Origin: Staphylococcus sp. CAG:324
GTDB taxonomy: Bacteria; Bacillota_I; Bacilli_A; ML615J-28; CAG-313
Reading direction: 5' to 3'
NCBI GenBank assembly: GCA_000433035.1
Contig: FR890812.1
Coordinates: forward strand, 45,673-109,672
Length of the DNA: 64,000 nucleotides
Below, piece by piece: positions 35,862 through 44,492 of this stretch; the stretch's first letter is position 1; every line of letters starts with the position of its first letter. Position numbers and translations under genes: made by a program. The notes under the pieces are model-generated. The model searched no databases and was not told the DNA's origin. It was given only the letters and a program-made list of their open reading frames with translations.

Positions 35862-36545
35862 ATGTTAAAAGAAATACCTGACTATGATCGTCCTCGTGAA
35901 AAGGCATTAAAATATGGGATAAACACTTTATCTAATATTGAATTATTGGCGATAATTTTAAGAACGGGTTCAAAAGAGGAAAATGTAATTGATGTTGCAA
36001 AAAATTTATTGTATAGTTTTAAAAATCTTTCATCTATAGCCGAAGCGACTCTCAAAGAATTGACAACAATTAAAGGAATCGGTGAAATTAAGGCTATCAC
36101 ATTACTAGCTTCTATTGAATTAGGTTTAAGAATTATGGATATTAAAAATGAGATTATTTTTTATACTAATCCTCAACAAGTTTTTGATGCCTTTTATCCA
36201 AAAGTTCATTTATTAAAAAAAGAACATTTATATGCAATTTTCTTAAACACAAAAGGTATGATAATTCAAGAAAAATTAATTACTCAAGGAACCATTTCAA
36301 TGAGTTTACTTGACGGAAAAGATATTATTAAATGGGCATTGAAGCTTTCGGCATCTGCTATTATTTTGGTTCACAATCATCCAAGTGGTGATCCAAGTCC
36401 GAGTCTTGCAGATTTAAAAGCTACATCAGGTTTTGTTAATCAAGCCAAAGTATTAGAACTTGTAGTAATCGATCATATTATTATAGGCAATACCTATTAT
36501 AGTATGAAAGAAAATTCTAAAATATTTAGGATTTTTAATTCATAA
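35862..36545 (+). CDS. radC: RadC family JAMM/MPN-domain protein
   Basis: 227-aa protein. Helix-hairpin-helix region first (TTIKGIGEIKAITLLASIELG), then the MPN domain with the metal-binding HNHPSGDPSPSLAD. Despite the name, its role in DNA repair is disputed. TAGGAGGTAAG precedes the ATG. In Bacillus radC precedes mreBCD-minCD-spoIVFA-spoIVFB; here it is followed directly by spoIVFA. Confidence 0.93.
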   Translation: MLKEIPDYDRPREKALKYGINTLSNIELLAIILRTGSKEENVIDVAKNLLYSFKNLSSIAEATLKELTTIKGIGEIKAITLLASIELGLRIMDIKNEIIFYTNPQQVFDAFYPKVHLLKKEHLYAIFLNTKGMIIQEKLITQGTISMSLLDGKDIIKWALKLSASAIILVHNHPSGDPSPSLADLKATSGFVNQAKVLELVVIDHIIIGNTYYSMKENSKIFRIFNS

Positions 36546-36582
36546 ATAGTTTATTTTTTTCATAAAATGTTTTGGTGATATG

Positions 36583-37212
36583 ATGAAAAAGGATAGTCTG
36601 ATTTATAAATATAAAAAGGCGATGAAAGAAAGCGAAAATGCAACAAATAGCGAAAAAAAGAAAATTCGTTATAATTTTGTCACAAAACTCTTTTTCAGAA
36701 TATTTTTAAGCACTTTTATTTTACTATGTTTAGTCATAGCCAATAAAATTTCCATTTCAACAAAAGGAATAAAATTGAGTGAATATACAATTGAAAAAAA
36801 TTGGAATTTTTTGAAAATGGTCACAGTTTTTAATGGTATGTTTGGTGAATTTATTGTAATCAATGATGATCAGACTGTAGATAGCAATACCTTGTATGAT
36901 CAAATAACCTATCATCATAATGTAAATTACATTACGAATTATGATTTTTCAGGTGCTATGGCAACCTCTAGTGGTGTTGTTTCAAAAATTGTAAAAAACA
37001 AAGATAAAACGTATACTATTACAATTCAAGGAATAGATGACTATGTATATATTTATGATGGATTAGAATCAATTGACTTCTCTATTTATAATTATGTCGA
37101 AAAAGGGACTGTAATTGGTTTAGCAAAAAAAGAAAATAATCAATATACTTTTAAGTTGACAATAAAGAAGGATGGTAAATATTATGACTTTTACGATACT
37201 GCCAAAGATTAA
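36583..37212 (+). CDS. spoIVFA: SpoIVFA-like membrane protein with degenerate M23 domain
   Basis: 209-aa type II membrane protein: charged N-terminal ~45 residues, one TM (LFFRIFLSTFILLCLVIA), then an extracytoplasmic lysostaphin-like (M23) domain lacking the zinc ligands. SpoIVFA tethers and inhibits the SpoIVFB protease in the forespore membrane. Assignment rests on this plan and on position between radC and spoIVFB. Two adjacent ATGs; 36583 has better spacing from GGTGAT. Confidence 0.7.
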   Translation: MKKDSLIYKYKKAMKESENATNSEKKKIRYNFVTKLFFRIFLSTFILLCLVIANKISISTKGIKLSEYTIEKNWNFLKMVTVFNGMFGEFIVINDDQTVDSNTLYDQITYHHNVNYITNYDFSGAMATSSGVVSKIVKNKDKTYTITIQGIDDYVYIYDGLESIDFSIYNYVEKGTVIGLAKKENNQYTFKLTIKKDGKYYDFYDTAKD

Positions 37213-37826
37213 AATTCATTATCTTATGATAGCACTAATTATTATTTGTAGTTTTTCTGGATTTTTAGGTCAAATTTTACTTATTAGTTTTACTATTCTT
37301 TTACATGAAATGGGGCATCTATTTTTTATCATCTTATTTGGTGGTAAAATTAAGTCTATGACATTAAATATTTTTGGTGGTAGATTAGACGCCAATACGA
37401 GTAAGATTAAAAAAAGGTGGCAAAAAATTTTAGTAGATATGGGTAGGAATTACTACAAATATTTTAATAATAATAGTTTTAAGTATATTTAAAAATAATG
37501 ATAAAATAGATTTTATAATTAGGTTTAATTGGTTAATGATTGTTTTTAATCTTTTGCCTATTTTTCCTCTTGATGGTTATCGATTCATCGAAGATGTATG
37601 TATTTTAAATAAGAAAATTTTAATTAAAGAAATTTTTATTTATGGTGGAATTCTTATTCTCCTTTTTGTAATGATTAGTACTTTTATAATGGGATATTAT
37701 GGTATTATAGCCATATGCATCTATTTAATATATTTGAATATCTTAAAGTTGCTTCAAAATAAACGTCTTGAAAAACAATACTATTACCAAATGATGTATG
37801 AAATGACACATTTTTGTCTAAAATAA
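37184..37826 (+). pseudogene. spoIVFB: spoIVFB, intramembrane site-2 protease, frameshifted
   Basis: Membrane zinc protease that processes pro-sigma-K in sporulating cells. The first frame (to 37492) carries HEMGH in a hydrophobic helix, the metal site. The second motif NLLPIFPLDG is only in another frame (37536 onward). Reading continues cleanly if one A is removed near 37445: DMG is then followed by GITTNILIII. Thus a single-base insertion (or sequencing error) splits the gene. Restored, it would be about 213 aa and lack the C-terminal CBS domain of B. subtilis SpoIVFB. AGAAGGATGG supports the ATG at 37184. Confidence 0.75.
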
Positions 37827-37836
37827 GTTAAATACA

Positions 37837-37865
37837 TTGAAAAAACAAAAAATTTTATGTATAAT
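37837..37865 (+). promoter_or_regulatory. Promoter of the LRR protein gene
   Basis: TTGAAA (37837-37842), 17-bp spacer, TATAAT (37860-37865). AAGGTGATG follows before the ATG at 37886. Confidence 0.75.
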
Positions 37866-37885
37866 TATTTTAAGGTGATGAAAAG

Positions 37886-38878
37886 ATGAAAAAAAGAAAT
37901 TTAATCTTCATAATAGTTGGTTTAGTATTAATTGTAGGAATCTTGACAACAATTTTAATAGTAAGAGGAAGTATTTGGCAAAAAGAAAAGGTTAGTGATG
38001 AATTCAAGCAGGCTCAAGCAACTTTTGATATTAGATTAAATAGTGATCATACAGAATATTATATTTATCGTCTAAAATCTGGTGCGAATACGGATGGGGC
38101 CACAATTACTATTCCAGATTCTGTTGATGGGATACCTGTTACTAGACTGATTGATCGTGATTTAGGCTTTTCGAGTTATAATAATATTAGTAAACTGATT
38201 ATTGGTAAAAATATTTCCTATATTGGAACAAAATCGACGATTTCATCAGATGAGACGCAAGAATTAGGAGATGATTTTTTCTCTTTAGCTACTTCTTTAA
38301 CTGCAATCGAAGTAAGTCTTGAGAATACAAGTTTTTCAAGTCATAATGGTATTTTATATAATAAAGATCAAACAGTTCTACTTAGATATCCAGCGAGCAA
38401 AACGATGTCTAATCAGCAAGCGAGCCATCGATTTGTTATTCCTAACACTGTAATTCTTATATATGAAAAGGCCTTTAGTTTGAATCTGACACTTGAAATG
38501 ATTACTTTTGGTGAAAATGTGGAAACTATTGGTGATGAGGCTTTTAGTGGATGTGAAAATTTAGTAAATGTCAATTTTAACAATGCGCCTATCAAGTCGA
38601 TTGGTACAAAAGCATTTGAGCGCTGTCATAGTTTAGATACAATAGTATTACCAACCCAATTGGAAAAATTGGGAAGTAGCGTTTTTATGGGATGTAGTCA
38701 ATTGGTGGAGATTTATTTTTCTAATACAATTTTAGAAATTGGTCGAAATTGTTTTACAGGATGCACAAGTCTAGAAACTATTTATACTGATTTTGATTTT
38801 GTTGATCAATTAAAAGTCATATTTGCGCAAAACAATGAAAAATTTATCGATTACATTACTGGAACTAGTAGGAATTAA
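37886..38878 (+). CDS. BspA-type leucine-rich repeat surface protein
   Basis: 330 aa. N-terminal membrane anchor or signal (residues ~4-26), then a linker and about five BspA-like LRR_5 units, seen as repeats of I-G-x-(E/K)-A-F-x-x-C-x-x-L (for example TIGDEAFSGCENL, SIGTKAFERCHSL, KLGSSVFMGCSQL, EIGRNCFTGCTSL). Such proteins bind host or bacterial surface partners. Monocistronic, between its own promoter and terminator. Ligand unknown. Confidence 0.85.
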   Translation: MKKRNLIFIIVGLVLIVGILTTILIVRGSIWQKEKVSDEFKQAQATFDIRLNSDHTEYYIYRLKSGANTDGATITIPDSVDGIPVTRLIDRDLGFSSYNNISKLIIGKNISYIGTKSTISSDETQELGDDFFSLATSLTAIEVSLENTSFSSHNGILYNKDQTVLLRYPASKTMSNQQASHRFVIPNTVILIYEKAFSLNLTLEMITFGENVETIGDEAFSGCENLVNVNFNNAPIKSIGTKAFERCHSLDTIVLPTQLEKLGSSVFMGCSQLVEIYFSNTILEIGRNCFTGCTSLETIYTDFDFVDQLKVIFAQNNEKFIDYITGTSRN

Positions 38879-38887
38879 AAAACTTTT

Positions 38888-38930
38888 ACATCATTTAGGT
38901 ATCAAATGGATCACTAAATGATGTTTTTTA
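38888..38930 (+). terminator. Terminator after the LRR gene
   Basis: Eleven-bp perfect stem (38888-38898 with 38914-38924) and a T6 tail; the loop is long (15 bases). Confidence 0.85.
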
Positions 38931-38968
38931 TTTATATTAGATATTTATTAGCTTACATATTGTTTTAT

Positions 38969-38997
38969 TTGCAAAAATCTTATATTTATGATATAAT
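38969..38997 (+). promoter_or_regulatory. ppdK promoter
   Basis: TTGCAA (38969-38974), 17-bp spacer, TATAAT (38992-38997), extended TGa. Confidence 0.88.
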
Positions 38998-39047
38998 AAG
39001 CGAGTAAGTTTATTAATTAAACTAGTTTTAGAAAAAGGAGATAAAAA

Positions 39048-41672
39048 ATGAGTAAATTTGTTTATTTATTCAAAGAAGGTAATGCTACAATGCGAAACCT
39101 TCTAGGTGGTAAAGGTGCAAATCTTGCGGAAATGACATCGATTGGATTACCCGTTCCTCATGGTTTTACTGTTACTACTGAAGCTTGCGCCAAATACTAT
39201 GACGATGGTAAAGTACTTGCCCCTGAAGTTGTGGAGCAAATTTTTAATGCTTTAAAGGTCGTTGAAACGCAACAAAATAAAAAATTTGGTGACAATGCTA
39301 ATCCATTACTTGTATCGGTTCGAAGTGGTGCACGAGCGTCTATGCCTGGAATGATGGATACAATTCTTAATTTAGGTTTAACAGATGAATCGGTAGAAGG
39401 TCTTGCAAAACTTACGAATAATCCTCGTTTTGCGTATGATTCATATCGAAGATTTATTCAAATGTTTGCTGATGTTGTAATGGAAATAAAAAAAGAAAAT
39501 TTTGAAGCATTAATGGATCATATGAAAGAAGAAAAAGGTGTTACTCAAGATACTGAATTAGACGCCAATGATTTAAAAAAATTGGTATCTGAATTTAAAG
39601 TCAAATATGCTGAATTAAAAGGAGAACCTTTTCCTCAAGATCCTAATGTGCAATTATTAGAAGCAGTAAAGGCTGTGTTTAGATCATGGGATAATCCAAG
39701 AGCAAATGTATATCGTCGCTTAAATAATATACCTTATTCTTGGGGAACTGCTGTAAATGTTCAATCCATGGTATTTGGTAATATGGGTGAAGATTCAGGT
39801 ACAGGCGTTGCTTTCTCAAGAAATCCTGCTACAGGTGAAAATGTTTTATATGGAGAATATTTGTTTAATGCCCAAGGTGAAGATGTTGTTGCAGGAATTA
39901 GAACCCCTTTTCCAATCGCACATTTAAAAGAGGATAATCCTACTTTATATGAAGAATTCAAAAATGTTGCTAAAACTTTAGAACAACATTACCATGATAT
40001 GCAAGATATGGAATTTACGATTGAAAAAGGTAAATTGTTTATGTTACAAACTAGAAATGGTAAAAGAACTGCTCAAGCAGCTTTAAAGATAGCAATTGAT
40101 ATGGTAAAAGAAGGTCTAATTACTGAACAACAAGCTGTATTAATGGTTGAACCTAAATCACTTGATGCTTTACTTCACAAAGGATTTGATCAAAAAGCAC
40201 TCAAAGCAGCTACTCCTATTACCAAAGGTTTACCAGCATCTCCAGGTGCTGCTTGTGGACAAGTTGTCTTTACTGCCGATCGTGCAAAGGAATTGAAAAC
40301 TGAAGGTAAAAAAGTTGTACTTGTTCGTTTAGAAACTTCACCTGAAGATATTGAAGGTATGATTGCCTCTCAAGGTATTTTAACAGGTCGTGGTGGGATG
40401 ACAAGTCATGCGGCAGTTGTTGCTCGTGGTATGGGAACATGTTGTGTTGCAGGTGCTGGAGAGATAAGAGTGAATGAAGAAGCGAAATATTTTGAAGTTG
40501 GTGGCAAACGCTATAATGAACTTGACTGGATTTCTATTGATGGAAATACAGGTTATGTTTATGGTGAGGCTATTGCAACCGTAGATGCTACTGTTTCTGG
40601 TGATTTTGCCACTCTTATGGAATGGGCTGATAAATATCGTGCATTAAAGATTAGAACCAATGCTGATAATCCTCGTGATGCGAAAGTTGCTTTTGAGTTT
40701 GGTGCTGAAGGTGTAGGTCTTTGCCGTACGGAACATATGTTTTTTGAGGCTGATCGAATTATGGCAGTACGTGAGATGATTGTTGCTGACAATGAAGCAG
40801 ATCGTAGAAAAGCTTTAGCAAAATTATTACCAATGCAAAGAAATGATTTTATTGGGATATATAAAGCGATGAAAGGTAAAGCCGTTACTGTTCGTTATCT
40901 TGATCCACCTCTACACGAATTTTTACCACATACAGATGAAGAGATTATGCAACTTGCTAAAGAAATGAATATTACATTTGAAAAACTAAAATCAACAGTT
41001 GAAGGATTACATGAATTTAATCCAATGCTTGGACATCGTGGTTGTCGTTTATCTATTACTTATCCTGAGATTGCTGAAATGCAAACTAGGGCAGTAATCG
41101 AAGCAGCCATTGCTGTAAATAAAGAAGGATATAATGTAACACCAGAAATTATGATTCCACTTGTTGGTGATGTTAAAGAGTTAAAATATGTTCATGAGGT
41201 AGTTGAGAAAACTATTCAAGAGGTTTTATCTGAAAATAATACAACTTTAGAATATAAATTTGGTACAATGATCGAAGTTCCTCGTGGTGCTTTAACAGCA
41301 GGTGAAATTGCTGAAGTAGCTGAATTCTTTAGTTTTGGTACGAATGATTTAACTCAAATGACTTTTGGTTTTAGCCGTGATGATGCTGGTAAATTCTTAG
41401 AAGAATATTATGCACGTAAAGTTTTTGAAAATGATCCTTTTGCTCATATTGATCAAAATGGCGTAGGACGCTTGATGAAAATTGCTGTAGAAGATGGGCG
41501 TAGTACTAGAGCAAATATTAAGCTAGGGATTTGTGGTGAACATGGTGGAGATCCTGATTCTATTGAATTCTGTCATAAGTTGGGATTAGATTATGTATCT
41601 TGTTCACCTTATCGTGTTCCTATTGCAAGACTTGCAGCTGCACATGCTAATATTAAATTTCCACGTAAATAA
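39048..41672 (+). CDS. ppdK: Pyruvate, phosphate dikinase
   Basis: Interconverts pyruvate, ATP and phosphate with PEP, AMP and pyrophosphate; 874 aa, full length. N-terminal ATP-grasp domain (GGKGANLAEM), central phosphohistidine domain with GGMTSHAAVVARGMG (catalytic His), and the C-terminal TIM barrel with GICGEHGGDP. Its codons look more GC-rich and regular than its neighbours, consistent with high expression. Common in fermentative Bacillota with PPi-dependent glycolysis. Own promoter and terminator. Confidence 0.97.
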   Translation: MSKFVYLFKEGNATMRNLLGGKGANLAEMTSIGLPVPHGFTVTTEACAKYYDDGKVLAPEVVEQIFNALKVVETQQNKKFGDNANPLLVSVRSGARASMPGMMDTILNLGLTDESVEGLAKLTNNPRFAYDSYRRFIQMFADVVMEIKKENFEALMDHMKEEKGVTQDTELDANDLKKLVSEFKVKYAELKGEPFPQDPNVQLLEAVKAVFRSWDNPRANVYRRLNNIPYSWGTAVNVQSMVFGNMGEDSGTGVAFSRNPATGENVLYGEYLFNAQGEDVVAGIRTPFPIAHLKEDNPTLYEEFKNVAKTLEQHYHDMQDMEFTIEKGKLFMLQTRNGKRTAQAALKIAIDMVKEGLITEQQAVLMVEPKSLDALLHKGFDQKALKAATPITKGLPASPGAACGQVVFTADRAKELKTEGKKVVLVRLETSPEDIEGMIASQGILTGRGGMTSHAAVVARGMGTCCVAGAGEIRVNEEAKYFEVGGKRYNELDWISIDGNTGYVYGEAIATVDATVSGDFATLMEWADKYRALKIRTNADNPRDAKVAFEFGAEGVGLCRTEHMFFEADRIMAVREMIVADNEADRRKALAKLLPMQRNDFIGIYKAMKGKAVTVRYLDPPLHEFLPHTDEEIMQLAKEMNITFEKLKSTVEGLHEFNPMLGHRGCRLSITYPEIAEMQTRAVIEAAIAVNKEGYNVTPEIMIPLVGDVKELKYVHEVVEKTIQEVLSENNTTLEYKFGTMIEVPRGALTAGEIAEVAEFFSFGTNDLTQMTFGFSRDDAGKFLEEYYARKVFENDPFAHIDQNGVGRLMKIAVEDGRSTRANIKLGICGEHGGDPDSIEFCHKLGLDYVSCSPYRVPIARLAAAHANIKFPRK

Positions 41673-41689
41673 AATATAATAATTGATAA

Positions 41690-41731
41690 AAAGATAGTAG
41701 AATTATTTCATCTAAAACTACTATTTTTTTT
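41690..41731 (+). terminator. ppdK terminator
   Basis: ATAGTAG (41694-41700) pairs with CTACTAT (41718-41724); long loop, T8 tail. Confidence 0.8.
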
Positions 41732-41739
41732 ATATTTTA

Positions 41740-41748
41740 TGGTATAAT
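41740..41748 (+). promoter_or_regulatory. Extended -10 for the lipoprotein gene pair
   Basis: TGgTATAAT, no clear -35. The ribosome-binding site GGGAGGAT and ATG at 41771 follow. Confidence 0.6.
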
Positions 41749-41770
41749 TAAATGATGGGAGGATAAGTAG

Positions 41771-42421
41771 ATGTTAATAAAAAGATGTTTATGCTTAATA
41801 AGTTTACTATTCAATATTTCTTTTATATCTTGTCAAAACTATGAATCCATTCATCAAGTTGTCCCTAAGAAGAACAATGATATTGCTAGTATCACATTAT
41901 ATTCGTATGATGGAAAAAGTGAAAGTAAATATTTTATACCATCATATGGACATACTTTCTTAGAAATTACGAATTTATCTAGTGAAGAAATTATTTTATA
42001 TTATCAGGTAATACAGCCTCAAGAATCAATTGTTTTTAGTTGGTGGGCTATTGATGTACATATGGGAATTTGGTTTAATATTGAACCATATTATATTTAT
42101 TATTATAATCGTTATGATACGAGATATTCTACGACAATTTATATGAATCATGATGATTTAGATATGGTTAATATCTATTTACAAACCAATGATAAATATG
42201 ATCCTCTCAACAACTGTAGCAAAATGGCTTTAAAATGTTGGAATTTAGTTGCAGAAAAAAGCGAAAAAATTGATATATTATTTCTAACTACACCCACTTA
42301 TGTTGTTAGAAATATTAAAACTTTTGATAGTTTTTCTTATATTAAAAGTTTAAATAACAAAGGAAGTATTGGATTTGTTGATAATCAAGTCTTTAATGAA
42401 TATAAAATGGAGATAAAATAA
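41771..42421 (+). CDS. Lipoprotein with permuted papain-like (LRAT/YiiX-type) domain
   Basis: 216 aa. Hydrophobic leader ends at a lipobox ISFISC, so the mature protein begins at a lipidated cysteine. The body has GHTFLEITNLS, W..GIWFNIE and later NNCSKMALKCWN: a histidine first and an Asn-Cys block later, the order of circularly permuted NlpC/P60 (LRAT-like) domains. This suggests an amidase or acyl-transfer activity at the cell surface. Substrate unknown. Its stop shares one base with the following ATG. Confidence 0.6.
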   Translation: MLIKRCLCLISLLFNISFISCQNYESIHQVVPKKNNDIASITLYSYDGKSESKYFIPSYGHTFLEITNLSSEEIILYYQVIQPQESIVFSWWAIDVHMGIWFNIEPYYIYYYNRYDTRYSTTIYMNHDDLDMVNIYLQTNDKYDPLNNCSKMALKCWNLVAEKSEKIDILFLTTPTYVVRNIKTFDSFSYIKSLNNKGSIGFVDNQVFNEYKMEIK

Positions 42422-42642
42422 TGAAAAGAATGATTAAAATTATTAATATTATCTTTATTGTTATTATTATGTATTTATTGATAGGAAATTTATATCGTGG
42501 GATTACAAGTCCTACTCTAATTGGTAATCCAAAGGGGCATTTTTTAGGCTATTATTTTATAACAGTGGCTTATTTTGTTTTACTCATTTTGATGTTTTTG
42601 ATAAATTTCTTTTTTCTTTTAAGAAAAAAGAAAGCTAAATAA
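42421..42642 (+). CDS. Small two-helix membrane protein
   Basis: 73 aa with two hydrophobic segments (~6-24 and ~42-65) and a very basic C-terminus. It starts on the last base of the lipoprotein stop (TAATG), so is translated with it, perhaps as a partner. Family not recognised. Confidence 0.6.
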   Translation: MKRMIKIINIIFIVIIMYLLIGNLYRGITSPTLIGNPKGHFLGYYFITVAYFVLLILMFLINFFFLLRKKKAK

Positions 42643-42644
42643 TA

Positions 42645-42684
42645 AAAAACTATTATACAAACTTGAATTGTATAATAGTTTTAT
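42645..42684. terminator. Bidirectional terminator between convergent genes
   Basis: Fifteen-bp perfect stem (42646-42660 with 42668-42682), seven-base loop, T-run on both strands. On the minus strand it overlaps the stop of the XRE gene. Confidence 0.9.
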
Positions 42685-43325
42685 TTTTTCTTTTTTTTGA
42701 GAATAATGAAAAAAATAAAAGCCATAATTTGAAGGGGAATTGGTATAATATATAATAAATAAATACTTTCAAAGTGGATAAGGCTTAAATGAATTGCTAG
42801 TGTTAGGGTCCATAGGAGAAAAGAAGTTGTAAAAAATTGGTAAATATTATTTCCCCAAACACATGAAAAAATTAAAAATAAAGTAGCAGTGATAGGAATC
42901 GCATATATAAAAGGAATCCAAGATTTTAAAGCACTTTTTTGAAAATCAATCGGTAAAATATTTAAAATAACAAAAGCTATGGTCGCAATAAACCAAACGA
43001 TACCTGCTGATAGTAAACTAATCGAAATGATATTACGTTTAGAGATTTTCTTCCTTTCTTTTATTGGTACAAAGCCAATGATAGTATCTTCGGTACTTAT
43101 TAAAACATCGACGCTAATCATAAAAATATCTGCCAATTGTTTTAATGTAACGATATCAGGCATTGACTCACCACGTTCCCATTTTGACAATGTCTTATCT
43201 GAATAGTTTAATTTTTCCGCAAGTTCTAGTTGGGTAAGCCCCATTTTTTTTCGATATTTAATAATATTTTTTGAAATAATTAATTTCACATCAATTTCAT
43301 TGTTTTTATTTTCATAATTTTCCAT
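42681..43325 (-). CDS. XRE-family regulator with C-terminal membrane domain
   Basis: 214 aa. Residues ~15-75 are a Cro/C1-type helix-turn-helix (RKKMGLTQLELAEKLNYSDKTLSKWERG). A short linker leads to four predicted TM helices (~99-206) and a lysine tail. Such membrane-bound XRE proteins sense envelope state or bind a membrane partner. Divergent from the GT8/PlsC operon, with palindromes in the gap that are plausible operators. Confidence 0.85.
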   Translation of the reverse strand: MENYENKNNEIDVKLIISKNIIKYRKKMGLTQLELAEKLNYSDKTLSKWERGESMPDIVTLKQLADIFMISVDVLISTEDTIIGFVPIKERKKISKRNIISISLLSAGIVWFIATIAFVILNILPIDFQKSALKSWIPFIYAIPITATLFLIFSCVWGNNIYQFFTTSFLLWTLTLAIHLSLIHFESIYLLYIIPIPLQIMAFIFFIILKKKKK

Positions 43326-43331
43326 ATTTTT

Positions 43332-43360
43332 ATTTTATCATATTGTTTATTTTTTTTCAA
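43332..43360 (-). promoter_or_regulatory. Promoter of the XRE regulator gene
   Basis: Minus strand TTGAAA (43360-43355), 17-bp spacer, TAAAAT (43337-43332), preceded by TGa. The leader is very short. Confidence 0.75.
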
Positions 43361-43384
43361 CTAAAAAGCCAATTATTTGGGTTT

Positions 43385-43399
43385 TCTCCTAATAGGAGA
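43385..43399. repeat. Palindrome TCTCCT-AAT-AGGAGA, candidate operator
   Basis: Perfect 6-bp inverted repeat around a 3-bp centre, between the two divergent promoters. A half-site-like TTCTCC recurs at 43406-43411. Good size for an XRE dimer. Confidence 0.45.
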
Positions 43400-43418
43400 G
43401 TTAAATTCTCCTTACTCT

Positions 43419-43444
43419 ACTATCTTAATATAGGATTAGATAGT
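43419..43444. repeat. Inverted repeat ACTATCT / AGATAGT
   Basis: Seven-bp perfect arms separated by 12 bases, about 20 bp upstream of the -35 of the GT8 operon. Confidence 0.4.
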
Positions 43445-43463
43445 CAAAAATTAAAATAATAGG

Positions 43464-43492
43464 TTGTTAATTTAGACCTTTTTTAGTATACT
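43464..43492 (+). promoter_or_regulatory. Promoter of the GT8/PlsC/CrtO-like operon
   Basis: TTGTTA (43464-43469), 17-bp spacer, TATACT (43487-43492). Start near 43499 with GAGGGGGA shortly after. Confidence 0.78.
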
Positions 43493-43521
43493 TGTATTGT
43501 AATATGATGAGGGGGATACAA

Positions 43522-44490
43522 ATGAAAGGAAAAACGAATATGAAAAAAAATAATGAAAAATCAATAATTCCCATTTTTTTTGCAATAGACAATAATTATG
43601 CACCATTTTTTAGTGTAGCACTTGAATCAATCAAAGCAAATAGTTCTAAAAATTATCAATATGAAATTTATATTTTGAATAATGGCGTATGTGAAGAATA
43701 CAAAACCTTAATCAATACCTATCAAGATGAAATTTATCATATAACCTTTGTTGATCTGAAAGATCGATTACATAGTGTTTCTCATCATCTTCATACAAGA
43801 GATTATTATTCTAAAGCAATTTATTTTAGATTATTTATTGCTGACTTATTTCCTGAATATGATAAAGCTTTGTATTTAGATGCTGATATTGTTGTTCTTG
43901 GTGATGTTGCTGATTTATACAATCATCAATTAAATGATAAATATTTGGGGGTAATCAAAGATGATGTAGTTAATTCTTATGAAGAATTTCGGCGTTATTC
44001 TAAGGATGGATTGGGAATACCAGCGTATAAATATTTTAATTCTGGTATTTTAGTAATGAATTTAAAAAAATTTAGAGAAGAAAAGGTTTATCATCAGTTT
44101 TTAAATTTACTTTCTAAAGTTAAATTTATTATTGCTCCTGATCAAGATTATTTAAACGTTATCTGTCATGATAAGGTTTTATATTTAGACGAAACTTGGA
44201 ATAAGGCTCCACTTCCTCATGTTAGAATTGACCAAAATATCAAATTGATTCACTATAAACTTACTGCTAAACCTTGGCATTATAGTGATATACCCTATGG
44301 TGAATATTTTTGGAAATATGCTAGTCAATCACCTTTTTATCAAAAAATTCGTTTAATACTTGAAAACTATTCACAAGATGATATTGAAAATGATAAATTA
44401 ATTGAAATTGCTCTGAAGAAAAAAGCCATTGATGAGATCAATAGATTAAATGATTGTTTTACTATCTATGGTAAATTACAAGAGGCATAA
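43522..44490 (+). CDS. Glycosyltransferase family 8 protein
   Basis: 322-aa retaining glycosyltransferase using a nucleotide sugar with a metal. GT8 signs: PIFFAIDNNYAPFFSVALESI at the N-terminus, the metal-binding DAD in YLDADIVVLGD, YFNSGILVMNLKKFRE and the late HYKLTAKPWH. Sugar and acceptor unknown; acyltransferases downstream suggest a glycolipid. The ATG at 43522 follows GAGGGGGAT; an earlier in-frame start at 43492 overlaps the -10 box and is rejected. Confidence 0.88.
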   Translation: MKGKTNMKKNNEKSIIPIFFAIDNNYAPFFSVALESIKANSSKNYQYEIYILNNGVCEEYKTLINTYQDEIYHITFVDLKDRLHSVSHHLHTRDYYSKAIYFRLFIADLFPEYDKALYLDADIVVLGDVADLYNHQLNDKYLGVIKDDVVNSYEEFRRYSKDGLGIPAYKYFNSGILVMNLKKFREEKVYHQFLNLLSKVKFIIAPDQDYLNVICHDKVLYLDETWNKAPLPHVRIDQNIKLIHYKLTAKPWHYSDIPYGEYFWKYASQSPFYQKIRLILENYSQDDIENDKLIEIALKKKAIDEINRLNDCFTIYGKLQEA

Positions 44491-44492
44491 AA

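Noticed and set aside
42979..43206. 75-aa plus-strand frame opposite the XRE gene
   Set aside because: Antisense to the helix-turn-helix coding region; no start signal.
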